This document shows, piece by piece, positions 13,801 to 23,989 of a DNA stretch of 64,000 nucleotides. How positions within the stretch are numbered: the first letter of the stretch is position 1; every line of letters starts with the position of its first letter. The stretch lies in contig NC_133026.1 of the NCBI RefSeq assembly GCF_048771995.1, positions 104,980,001-105,044,000 on the forward strand. The letters are read 5' to 3'. The translations under genes were made by a program, and so were the position numbers. The notes beneath the pieces were generated by a model. The model saw only the letters and a program-made list of their open reading frames with translations, was not told the origin of the DNA and made no database searches. Origin of the DNA: Taeniopygia guttata. Taxonomy: Eukaryota; Chordata; Aves; Passeriformes; Estrildidae.

Positions 13801-14879
13801 GTGAAGACATAGATAGGAGAGAGGGGTAAATAATGGAAAAGTACATAATCTGAGAGATTGCTGAATGGGCTGAAGTGTGGGGACGTGAAGGAAGACAAAC
13901 TGTCACTGACTGATGAATTTTTTGCAATTTCTAAGTCATGGGGAACAAAAAGGTTTTCCTGATTATGACTGCACTAATTTAAAACATTAAAATGAATGGT
14001 TAAAAAATTGGTGCCTGAAACAAAACCCTTTCAAATCCATAGTTAAGCATGTAAGTAGAGAGGCTTCTGGACTCTGTGGGAGAAGACCCCTTTGCTGCAG
14101 TGCGTTTAGTGGAATTTTGCTGGACTTTTGCAAAAGCTCTGAGCATCTGGCAGCTACTGCTGAAGTCCCACTTAAAATGTATTTCCATTTCCTTAAAGTG
14201 CTGAATTATGGACTTAAAAACTGACTCTAGGCACCATTTTTCTCTGTGTGAATGATCTGGTTACAAGTATAATATAATAAATTGTAATAAAATAGATTTA
14301 TGGCTTTTTTTTTTTTCTTTTTTACTAGTGAATAGATGGAAAAAAAGCAGGGTTTTTGTTTTGTTTTGTTTTTTGGGGGTTTTTTGGGTTTTTTCAGTCA
14401 GTAGGGATTGTACTGGAAATTGTGCTAGGAGCTGTTGCCTCCCAAGCTATTCTCTGAGCAAGGCTGTTTTGCCTCAACTGGCTGAGCTGGTGGACCCACT
14501 CAAGCAAGCATGGGCACTTCTGGCTCTAAGCATGCACCAGGGCTGCACAGGAGCCTGGTGCTCTGTGCCAGTAGGAAGTGGTAACGAGTCACCCCAGCCC
14601 TCTGAGATGAAGGACAAGTTTGAAATCTCCCTCCTCACATCCTCTTTTTTTCAGTTTTCAACGTTTCCCGTCTGAACTGGAGTGCCTGGAGTGCCTCAGC
14701 TTTGCCCGCAATGAATACCATTTGAGAAAAAAAGGAAGACAAAATGCAGAAAAAAACCCCATGGCCATGGCAGATCTGTGAAATCTTAAGGCAAGACTTC
14801 TGAAATCCGACAGTAAAACTTCTGTAACTTCGGCAAGCGGCTCTGGTCCCTCTGGCTGGAGAGCCACGCTGTGCTATTT
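7846..14879. other. Long intergenic or intronic stretch, no gene seen
   Basis: About 7 kb without a supportable gene or repeat family. It includes an AT-rich TATATG-type low-complexity patch at about 9076-9135 and a T/G-rich patch at about 14306-14394 with G-runs of five and three. Frames of up to 115 codons occur on both strands but resemble nothing known. The segment 8260-8530 has the even texture sometimes seen in conserved noncoding DNA, but no motif there is strong enough to annotate. Confidence 0.55.
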
Positions 14880-14904
14880 CTAATTAATAGCAAGTCGAGG
14901 GGCG

Positions 14905-14926
14905 AGTCACCCAGTAGTCACCCAGT
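14905..14926. repeat. 11-bp tandem duplication
   Basis: The unit AGTCACCCAGT occurs twice in direct tandem and is followed by AG, the start of a third copy. It lies at the upstream edge of the candidate regulatory block at 14930-15240. Confidence 0.95.
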
Positions 14927-14929
14927 AGG

Positions 14930-15240
14930 TACCGAAGTGCTTCTTCTCCCGACGCATCCCCCTACTCCCCGCTTTCTCCTGCCTGCCACTTTGTCCCACC
15001 TTTTGTCACCATCTGTACATGGTTAGCTGGAGAATGTTTATTATATAATTTAGTTAACTTTCGAGCTGCGAGCCTGCCCGTTTGATGTGCCCTCCTGTTA
15101 ATGCAAAGCACACCATTACTAGTTAATGATCATGAACTGTCATCACAGTCACTTTGAAAAGGTGACAGTGATGAATGGAGCCGGTGGCTCCCAGGGAGGT
15201 TGATCACTGAATGGACAGTAAAGTTTATTTAAGCCCTGGC
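14930..15240. promoter_or_regulatory. Candidate enhancer-like element with inverted TGACAG pair
   Basis: The block has several features in 310 bases. An octamer-like ATGCAAA is at 15101-15107, right after TTA. TAAT-containing words are at about 15112-15128. An imperfect 13-bp inverted repeat has arms at 15140-15152 and 15162-15174, with one internal mismatch and a 9-base spacer. The inverted repeat carries the MEIS/PREP/TGIF core TGACAG at 15163-15168, and its complement CTGTCA is at 15137-15142, so two cores face in opposite directions. MEIS/TGIF recognition of TGACAG is established knowledge. Activity here is inference. No coding frame spans the block convincingly. Confidence 0.4.
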
Positions 15241-16971
15241 CTGATAATGGCTCTGCATATTTCAGATGGGTTGTTTCCACTCAGTTCTGGGATAGCAGAC
15301 ATTCCCGAAATGATGTGTGCCGCTGCCGCCCCTGCCCCCTGCATTCTGCTGTCTTATGGTAAGAGAAAATCTCCCCCTGCTTTTGCATCCGCTGCCCTTA
15401 CTGCTTCCCGGTCCACGCTGCAGTTCTCTAGCCAAAAGAGAGGAAACCCTTGGGCAAAATTTCCTCCAAGTTTTGATGAAAGGAAAAGCCCTCTTGGAGC
15501 TGTTTCCTGAGTGAATGCCCACAGCTGCTCCACAGGCTGGGGAAGGGGCTCACACTCCAATTTAACTTGCCAGGGCTTCTCTAGCATGATCGCGGCCACT
15601 TGCCTGATGTGAGGCTGGGGGGATGGGACTAAAAATAAAATCTGCCTCTCACTGGGCGATCCTAATGGGGGCTGGCAGCCAGCACTGGCAGGCCTTGGAG
15701 CTGGGAGTCAACCCGGTGCTTTCAGGTTGGGAGGTTCGAGGTCCCAAGATAAACAAATCTTCTGGTGAGAGTGACCAGCGTTAGGTCAGGCTAAGGGTCG
15801 CCCGAAGGTCATGCCGCCCTGCAGCTTGGATATTTTGGTTGTGTATTTACCTTCCCAAAATGCATGTGCCCTGGAAGGCTCAGCACTCCGGGTCGTGGAG
15901 CTGGGATCAATCTGCCAATCGGTCCCGGGAGGGGACATCCCTGGGATGAGCAGGGGCTTGGTGGTGTGACTGGAGAGGGCCTCTGGAGGGCCACGGGGCT
16001 TGGGGTAGGAAAAGTCTCTATGAGCAGGCAGAAGGTGCACGGGGTGATTCATGTCAGCATAGCCTCTTGGCTTTCATTTTAACATATGCTGTGTGGGAAA
16101 CACTGGTGGTAAAAAACAGACACTGTTTTGTCAAGCTGTGTAAAACCTGTATCTTCATCACCTGACAGGCTGGCAGATTGTACTGCCAGAGACTCACACA
16201 TGCAGCAATCAGGTCTGGCTTAAGGAGCTGGAGGCCCTTGTAAGCCTGAAGAGACAGAGAAAAACCCAAGAGACTCTGCATTTTTCTCTTTCTGACTTTT
16301 GAGTCTTTCGAAGACCTGTCTGTCAAGGTTTGCTGTGCAGCCAGGAACGCTAGAAATGCATTTTTTCTTATTCCTAAGGCAAGAAAGCAGAGATATTTGT
16401 TTGAAAGCCTCTGATGAAAGTTTCAGGGAAATTCACGATTCAGGACCTTTTCCTTGTCAGAAGCATGAGAAGGAACCTGTCATCTAACAGTAGCTTCTAG
16501 ATGACCCGCTGGTACATAGGACTTCTATGGCATTATCAAAACCAGGAGGTGTCCCAGCTGCACGAGAAAATCATATCAATTTACATAAGTAATGGTTTGT
16601 CTACAGTTCAAACCATATCAAGTCTTACTGTCAAAATAAAATAAGGACGCTGCCACAAGGGAGCCACTTAACCAGCCTGTTTATAAACTGGCTTTTCCTG
16701 GTAGACAAGTCTATAAACCATTTGCTGGTATCTCAAATGGCAAGTTATCATGCACATTTAGGGAATAACAATGAGCTTTTGGGAAAAATAAATCAATGGG
16801 TAGAATTAATAATCACTTTCATTGTAAAAATAAATGTTTTACGTGAGCTGCAGAAAGGGAGGCAAATTATTCTCGCTAAGTTCTGAGGTCTGGGGGCAAT
16901 GCCAGGGAGCTGCTGGTGGCAGGGGGCTGGCAGCATGGATATTTGCAGCAGTTTTGCGGAGCAGAGCCACG
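15241..16971. other. Intergenic sequence, no gene seen
   Basis: Moderately GC-rich sequence with overlapping short frames on both strands but no recognisable protein. A perfect 10-bp palindrome GTTTATAAAC lies at 16679-16688, and a related CTATAAACC is at 16711-16719. The segment 16560-16860 is AT-rich and free of obvious repeats, and it might be the outer part of the regulatory zone that follows. Confidence 0.5.
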
Positions 16972-17160
16972 TCCTTCGGAGAAAGAGCTCCGTGTGGGTC
17001 GGGGCAGGTCGCGGGGAAGGCGGGAGCATCAGCAGGAGCGCTGAGCTTCCCCGCCCGGAGCCGCCTTCCCCCGGCCTTCCTAGCACCGGCGCAGGGATGG
17101 ATGGAGGAGAGCCGCTCTCGTCTCCCCACCGCCTCTCCCGCCCCGCGCACCGCGGGGAGG
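16972..17160. promoter_or_regulatory. CpG-rich block (small CpG island)
   Basis: I count about 23 CpG dinucleotides in roughly 190 bases, far above the surroundings, with GC-box-like CCCGCCC words. A TATA-like TATAAAT sits just downstream at 17171-17177 on the plus strand. Unmethylated CpG islands commonly mark promoters or developmental enhancers in vertebrates. No exon starting here can be shown, so this may equally be an orphan island or an enhancer. Confidence 0.5.
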
Positions 17161-17520
17161 TGACTGTCCTTATAAATTTGGGTTGAGACATTTTACCCGA
17201 GCGTCTGCAAACATTTAGACACAGAGCTGCTGCTGTTTACTGCCAGCCCATTGTCTGCCGGTGACACTTTTCTCTGAAAGTCACTTACCAGGGGGCGAAT
17301 GTTGATTGAGCAAATGAATACAAAGCGCTGAAGCCGCTGGCTGCGAATTGTGCTGCTGTTAGTTTAAACAACTGGAACAGAAATGCCATTATCCGGGTGT
17401 GTTGAGGGAGCCGGGTGGAATATTCACAGCGAGAAAATTTGCCGGCAGTGACTAGCACAGCGAGATGGATGGAGTGTTTGGCCTTGATTGACATGTCATC
17501 CTGTGTCCAGCTTATTGTAC
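17161..17520. promoter_or_regulatory. Candidate conserved noncoding element next to CpG island
   Basis: This non-repetitive block directly follows the CpG-rich segment. It carries a TATA-like motif (17171-17177) and TGATTGAG at 17303-17310. It also has TGATTGACA at 17485-17493, which closely fits the composite PBX-MEIS site TGATTGACAG, and a GTTTAAAC palindrome at 17362-17369. Isolated CpGs are retained throughout (for example near 17201, 17297, 17328, 17396 and 17412). A partial CTCF-like AGGGGGCG is at 17290-17297, but the upstream half of that motif is poor. Regulatory function is inferred. Confidence 0.4.
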
Positions 17521-19689
17521 CCACACTCCGCTCTTTCCAGCGGGATGGAATCCGAAGCTTCTCCCTCACTCTCTCCCTCCAGAAGAATTGAACCTGTGCT
17601 CTCTGGTACTGGCACAGCCCAACCACGCACAGCCCGTGGATCTGCTCCAGTCCCAGCCTGTACATTCCCAGCCCTCCATGTTCTGCCTGTTTATTCCCCT
17701 CTCTGTTCCATGGGTTGGTTACACCTTCTGTGGTGGTGTGCAGGCCAGCACAGCTGGCTGTCAGAGGAGCTCGCTGGGCTCTTGCAGAGCTGGAGCTCCA
17801 GCTCAAATGTGGCATTAACTGGTGTGTTGAAACCAAAAAAATTGCCTTCAAGCTGGGGATCAAAGGGTCTCTCCTCCAAGCAGAGCACTCATTGAATCCC
17901 TCTGGCTGATGTAAGAGCCTTGGGAATGCCACAGCTTGGTCTCTGACATGGCACAGGACACAGGTAAGAGGAGAAAGAGAAGTCTCCAAGGTCTGACTCA
18001 CTGTGCCATTCGCATTACAGATGTCATGTAAGAGCAGCTCCACCTTGGCTGTGTTTGCCACATCCTTTTCCCAAGGCCTTTTCCAGCCTCTGCCGCCACA
18101 CTGACTGCCATATGTGCAGCATCATCCTTGGGCACAGAAATCTGTCCCCACGAGGGGTACAGGCATGACTCAGAGAGAATGGCTGTGCCTGGACTGGGTG
18201 AACTCCTCTGCTGACAAAGTGGAAGAGAGGAATGAAAGCCCTGAGCATTCCAAAGGGTGGGGAAACAGTGAACCAAATGAAAGATGTGGATGTTGTCTGA
18301 TCCAACAACAGAGAAATGAACATTTAAGAGAGATGAAACACCTGATAAATTAGCATTTGTGTTAAATGGGATCTGGTCTGCTTATGAGGGGTGGGTGATT
18401 TGTGAGTGTGAGGCATCACAGCTGTAGATTGAGGTGAGTAGGACACATTATTCAGATTATTTTCCCACTTGAATTTGCTCAGGAGACGGGGGATCTTCCT
18501 GCTTTGCAGCCTCCTGGGAGTAGCAGTGTCGGGTGCCTGGTGTCTGATTTTCACAGGGAGCAGGATATTTGATTACTAGAAGCAGACATTGGTAGCTGAT
18601 GGCATTAGTGCTCTTTTCCCAAGCTGGTGTGAATGCAGTAAGGCAAGTACAGTATAAAAGTGAAAGTCTTCAGTGCTTCCCAGCTGGAGGGCACATCAAT
18701 TGGGCTTGCTGTGAGAAGAATGTACCATCCCACCTTTTGTAGCTCCATACCAGCAGTATCAGGAGCTGCTGGGCTCCCTGTGGAGGCAAGAGGTGAATTG
18801 TACCTCATGCAAAGTAAGGTCTAGCCACTAAGACCCTCAAGCTCTGGTTTTAATTAATTTCTCCCACCTCACTCTTTGCTCTGCCATCCACAGACCCACA
18901 CCAAAGCCAGATTTTCAGTGAGCAGTCGGAGAACTGGCGTAAGGGAGCCAGAAATATCTTTGTCTTCCTCTTCATGGGTGCAGTTGTGCAGCCATGCAGA
19001 GCAGGTCTGCTCACCAGGTGGGGTGGGGAGGGAAGAAGAAAGTCTCCATTCTGGGATAGCAGATGTCACCAGGGACACCTCGTAAGCCCCCTGGGGTGCT
19101 GAGGGAGACTGCCATTTGCTCCAGCAGCACAGCTTAGCCACATGGCACAGCCTGCTGAGGCTTCATCTGAGTCCAGGTAAAATACTGCTGCCTTGTAACA
19201 CCTCCCTGCCAAGTGTCAGAACCAGCCCTGAAACCAGGGGGTTGCCCTTCCTCAGGGGTGTGTGCTGCCCCTCTGCTTGCTCTGAGCCCAATTCCTCCCA
19301 CAGCATGGTCCTAATGCCCAGCTGATGGGAGGGTCTCTGGCCCTCTGCCTTGCACCAAAGCAGTTGACCAGACTAAGCTGATCTTTCCAGCACCTTGTCT
19401 CTTATGGCTTCTGCAATGAGGGATCAGGGCAGCAGTGCCCACGTGAGTGGGAGTGATGGTCAGTGTGCTTTGGCTGGTGAATCTGGACACAGAAAGCATC
19501 AGTACAGGGCAGCTCAGGGAGCCTCCAGACTGGACTGTCACCCACACACAAAGAATCAAAAAGAAAAGAGGATTCCATGTAATTGGCCACACCTATGTCA
19601 ATAAATTAAATTAGGCCAGGATGCAGCTGTTCTGTATCACTGAACTGTTAGCGCAAGTACCTGCATGAGCTTGGCCCATACCAGTTATC
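17521..19689. other. Intergenic sequence, no supportable gene
   Basis: The longest open frame of the window, 258 codons on the minus strand (18061 down to 17285), ends inside the candidate element at 17161-17520. Its translation shows no signal peptide, membrane segment, zinc-finger spacing or other family mark, and it is rich in residues expected from out-of-frame GC-rich DNA. I see no splice context or codon pattern that would make it a gene. The rest of the stretch holds only short frames. Confidence 0.5.
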
Positions 19690-20642
19690 ACTGCCCTGAG
19701 ATTTTGTTGCTAAGCCACTCTCCAACATCCTTGAAAAATCGTGGGAGGTACCCAGTGATTAGAGAAAAGCCAATGTCACTCCCATCTTCAAAAAAGGGCA
19801 AGAAGGAGGATGCATGAAACTACTGGACAGTCAGCCTCACATGCATCCCTGGAAAAGTGATAGAACAGATCATTCTGGAGGTCATCACCAAGCATGTAGA
19901 AGTAAATTTAATCAGGAGTAATAAGCATGGAATTGTGAAGGGAAAATCACGCTTGATCATTCTAAGGATTTGTCATCCCATCTGTGATTGTGTGGCAGGG
20001 TGAGACAATAAGAGGAGAGAAGTAGGTGTTGTCTACCTCAACTTCAGCAAGTCTTTTGACATGTCTCCCAGGGCATCCTTGTAAGTAAGCTCAGGAAATG
20101 TGGATTAGCTGAATGCACAGTGAGGTGGATCAAATATTGTCTGAATGGCAGAGCCAGAAGGTTGTGATGAGTGGAGCTGAAATTGGAGGCCTGTAGTCAG
20201 TGGCGTTCCCCAAGGATCAAGACCCAGTCTTATAGAACTTGTTAATTACTTGCTTATAATTATTTACCTGGATGAAGGGATAGACTGTACCCTCAGCAAG
20301 GTTGCTGATGATGCAAAACTGGGGCCAGTGGCTGATAAACCTGAAGGCTCTGCTGCCATTCAGTGGGACCTTGACAGGCTGGAGAGTTGGGTGTAAAGAA
20401 ACCTGATGAAGTACAACAAGGGTAAGTGCTGGGTCCTGCACCTGGGGAGGAATAACCCCAAGTACCAACACAGGGTGGGGGCTGACCTACTGGAGAACAG
20501 ATCTGTAGAGAAGGACCTGGGAGTCTCAGGGGATGACAAGCTGACCATGAGCTGGCAGTGCCCTGTGCCCAGGAGGGCCAGTGATATCCTGAGGTGCTTT
20601 GGGAAGAGTCTGGCCAACCCTAATAATTCTGTGATTCTGTTA
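19690..20642 (+). mobile_element. CR1 LINE copy, reverse-transcriptase region joined to 3' tail by internal deletion
   Basis: CR1 is the dominant non-LTR retrotransposon of birds, and its ORF2 encodes an endonuclease/reverse transcriptase. This copy is 5'-truncated. Reading roughly from 19690 it gives the region before RT motif A (coding ..VTPIFKKG.. at about 19774-19800), then motif A at 20031-20060, coding VYL-N-FSKSFD. The Asp expected at the first motif-A catalytic position is Asn (AAC at 20040-20042). A GVPQGS block is at 20202-20219, motif C ADD at 20304-20312, and the MKYNKGKC..LHLGRNN block starts at 20406. Near 20614-20618 the coding region jumps straight to the 3' terminal tail (CCCTAATAATTCTGTGATTC, ending about 20642). 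The part present in the copy at 32.6-33.2 kb is missing. Several stops and frame changes make it inactive. Confidence 0.93.
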
Positions 20643-21569
20643 TTTGAGTGTTTCAAGTGTTTGCAGCAGCTGTGACTACCAAGCACATTAGTTGTGACAA
20701 GTCTGTTTTTAGGGGTATGTTAACTGGCCACATGTGTGTGAACTGCACTGGGTTAGCAGGCTTTGAGACCAGGGAACATCCCTGGAGGATTTTATTTATT
20801 TAGATGTAACTACATTTCCCTACTGCAACTTGCATTTGGCACTAGTACAACATGATCCCTGGGGTGATCCTACATTAGATAGGCTGGAAGAAAGCACTGG
20901 ATTCAGGAAAATTCTTTTGGGCTCCACACCCTTTGGTTTTGCACTGTGTTGTGCATTGTCCATTTGCTGCTCCATCGCTTTCCCAGAGCGTTCCTTTCCT
21001 CTCTGCACAGGTCTGTGCTGCCCATGTCCTGGAAGCTGGTGCTCAACCCTTCCAGCGCCTGTGCTCCCCTCTTCTGCATCCCACACTTCATCCTTCTCCT
21101 GACTGACTGTCCACACCTACTCTTGTATCACCTCTTTATGAAAACACATCCCCTGCACTTCTTTTCTGCTCACGAGAGCCACACACAGAGTCATGTCCTC
21201 GCATGCATTGGCTGGCACCGCCACATGGACTTCTGGGGCAGGGGACACACACTGTCATGGAGGTGTCGCCCTTCACCACCCACACTGGCACCGAGATGGC
21301 CAATGCAAAGTGAACTTAATGCTGTTTTTGTAGCAAGGTCTTCATTTACACCTCAGCTGGTATAAATGACGCCAGATTTTAGCAGTCAATTTAATCCTTT
21401 TACCTCTGGTGTGAAAGAATGTGTGCTTGATGGCTGGGACTGCCCCACACAGACCCATCCTCAGCCTCCTCCTTTTCCCCTGGAGGTAAAAAGTTCAGCT
21501 GGACCCTGTGTTGAAAGGTTTTCAGCAAACCCAGCTCTCCAGGGAAGGGATCAGGGTGCGGCAGAGCAT
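20643..21569. other. Intergenic sequence, no gene seen
   Basis: Nothing assignable. A 139-codon plus-strand frame at 20946-21365 is rich in His, Cys, Ser and Leu, without a recognisable domain or exon boundary. I treat it as chance. Confidence 0.5.
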
Positions 21570-22045
21570 CCTTGGGCACCGGGATGCAGCGCGTCTGCCC
21601 CGGGCTGGGCGGGCACGGGCTATAGATAGCTCAGCTGCGGGGCCGGCAGACAAAGGGAGCCTGTAAAGCTGCTGGGATTTGCGGTTATCAGCGGCCAGGG
21701 CAGGAAACGTCCCACACCACAATAACCTCAACTCCACCTTATGTCAGCAAGCCCTACAAACAGAAGGACCCGGCCGCGGGCTTTTGCTCAGGCTGGTACT
21801 GTACACCGGAGCTGGCTTCCATGGGGAACGGACGGGAAAACAACACGACCGGGCTGTTCTGATGGCAGGCAGATAAACCCTCGCTCACTCAGACGGGTAT
21901 TGTTTCCTTCCCACAGGCCTCCTTGCTGCCACCGCCGAGCACACGATAAAGCCCTGGCTTTTTATAGGGCTTCTGTTTGAGTTTGTGCTGATTTCAATGC
22001 AGTCATTCAAAGTGAACATGCTTGGTGAATTGTTAATTCAAGTGT
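21570..22045. promoter_or_regulatory. Candidate conserved noncoding element with two RUNX-type cores
   Basis: This CpG-retaining block contains TGCGGTTA at 21680-21687, a strong RUNX-type site on one strand. ACCACA at 21716-21721 is a RUNX core on the other strand, about 30 bases away. Towards its end is an inverted repeat TGAATT/AATTCA at 22026-22031 and 22035-22040 that includes an HNF1-like half-site GTTAAT. It also holds a CArG-like CTTTTTATAGG at 21958-21968. The motif identities are established consensus knowledge. That the block is a functional element is inference. Confidence 0.35.
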
Positions 22046-23836
22046 CCTGGAACACAGCAGTTAGAAAAAAAATGGAAGGATTGCTATTAACCAGTTAATT
22101 CTGGACAAAAATTCCCTACCTCTACTTGCAGTAGAGTTAGAGCTTCATCAGCTTTACATAGCAGTTGACTTTGGAGCCAGGGCTGGCAAGGAGAGGAGGA
22201 AATATGTGCATATGTCAAGAGCTGTGCCACAATTTTGGTCCAACTCTGCCAATATTGCTGTTTCCCTGTCTGCCACCTGAGATGGCTGGAGTCATTGCTC
22301 CAGCCTGGATTCCAGCAGAAATAAAACCAGCCGTTTATATATGTTCTGTCAGGTATACTACATCCCAGCACATCCACATATGGCTAGAGACAGGAAAGAC
22401 CTATGGGGCTTTTTAGACCTGCATCCTTATGTTTCTTATTCTGGAAAGTACTGACAATGAATTCAGGTATTCTGCCGGATACTTGATGAGTTACAGCAGC
22501 ACCTTGGGATCTCTGTCCTGGGCCACCTGCTGATATCCTTTCCCCTTGCTGCAGCACCCTCCTGGCAGCCACACACCCAGGCACACTCAGGCAGGAAGGG
22601 AAGGTGGGATAACACCCAGCGTGGTTGGGCAGAAGTTTAAATTTTTAACTGGTTGGTTTAACACAACAACCTCTGGGAGAAAACCCAGTGGAGGTACTCT
22701 AGCTGCTGACAGCCGTTTCATTGCACTGCAGGAGTGTGGGCATCTGCCTCAATCGGTGCTTCCTACGCTATTTTAAGGCTGAATGCTCTTTCAGGAAAAA
22801 TAAATTGATAACAGGCCCTTTACAACACAAGCATTTATTATTAAATGCTCCTCTCCCATGTGCAGCTCATCCACAGCCATTTCCCTTGCTATGTCCTCCA
22901 CGCCCTTGCCCCTCACACACTAGAAAACATTGTCTTCATTTAAGTATTTCCTGAGAAGATTAAGTGACTTCTGTCTCTGCCATGGTAAGAGATACTTACC
23001 AGCCACTAGCAACTGGCTGTATGCGCCTAGAAGGAAGTGGCTCTCTAATCCTTCAAACTGGTTTGGGTTTTCTTCTTTCATGTACTGCACAGGCTGTTTT
23101 GTCCTTTTTTCCAGCTCAGGTAGCTCTCTACAGCTGGTCCACTTCTTTTCGTTTTTTGTTTTTTTTTTTTTTTTGTTTGTTTGTTTGTTTTTTTTTTAAT
23201 TGGATTATCTGCAGCAGTTTTTTTGTTTCCTCTGTTTGTGAATTGATTTGTTTCTTCTCTACTTGTCCTTGCTGCACCCACCACACTCACTGTAATCCTA
23301 CCGGCACTGAATCTTCATCTCCCATGAAGAGGTTAATTTTGCTTGACTGGAATATGCAATGGGAACATGGGAGAATCTCCCCTTTCCTTGTAAGTCCATG
23401 TGTTTCTCTTTTTGGAAAAGAGGAAAAGGCTCAACAGCCTGGGCTCTGATGAGGTACAAAGGTTGGTGCTTTGGTTGCTGCTCCTGCTCCTTATGACACT
23501 GCTTGGAGTGGGGGAAAAAAACAGACAATTTAACTGCTCTGGGAATATGCAAAACCCCGGTGAGAGACAGTCCCTGGCCTGAGAAAGTTGCAGTCCTGTT
23601 AGACCAGACAGATAGTGGCAGGGAGAGGAGGCACAGGGAGATGAATGTTGGAACAAGGAGTTATTAAACCAGGTTCCTGCTCAGGAAGGGCTCTTCAGGG
23701 CTCCAAGTCACCCACTGAATTTTACAGCCCCTTTTACTTGATAAGTGAATATTCTGATCTTTACAACTTTTATATTGTGTGTGTTTCTGGTAAATTTGGG
23801 GGCTTTGTTTGGGTTTTGATGTTTGTTTCTTTTTGC
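22046..23836. other. Intergenic sequence with T-rich patch
   Basis: No gene seen. A T-run broken by single Gs (TTTG units) occupies about 23153-23199. Open frames running through it encode only Phe/Leu/Cys-rich low-complexity peptides. Confidence 0.55.
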
Positions 23837-23989
23837 CTTTCTTTTTTTCTTTTTTCTTTTTTCTTTTTTCTTTTTTCTTTTTTCTTTTTTCTTTTTTCTT
23901 TTTTCTTTTTTCTTTTTTTTTTTCTTTTTTCTTTTTCCTTTATTCTTTTTTCTTTTTCCTTTTTTCTTTTTCCTTTTTCCTTTTTTTCT
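23837..23989. repeat. Long polypyrimidine tract, (CTTTTTT)n 7-bp repeat decaying downstream
   Basis: About 150 bases with a single interrupting purine, an A at 23942. From about 23848 to 23910 the unit is C followed by six Ts, period 7. Further on it decays into mixed CTTTTT, CCTTTTT and longer T-runs. The complementary strand is a pure purine tract. Such mirror-type tracts can form triplex (H-DNA) structures. Long frames through it are artefacts of the repeat. Confidence 0.96.

Noticed and set aside
17286..17297. CTCF site
   Set aside because: Only the AGGGGGCG half fits. The upstream CCA spacing is two bases short, so it is not called as a site.
17285..18061. 258-codon minus-strand open frame as a gene
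   Set aside because: It is the longest frame but shows no recognisable domain, signal or exon context. It overlaps a block that looks like noncoding regulatory DNA. A frame of this size is not surprising somewhere in 64 kb of six-frame sequence.
20406..20675. Open frame of 89 codons as a host gene
   Set aside because: It is CR1 ORF2 sequence running through the deletion junction into the element tail and flank.
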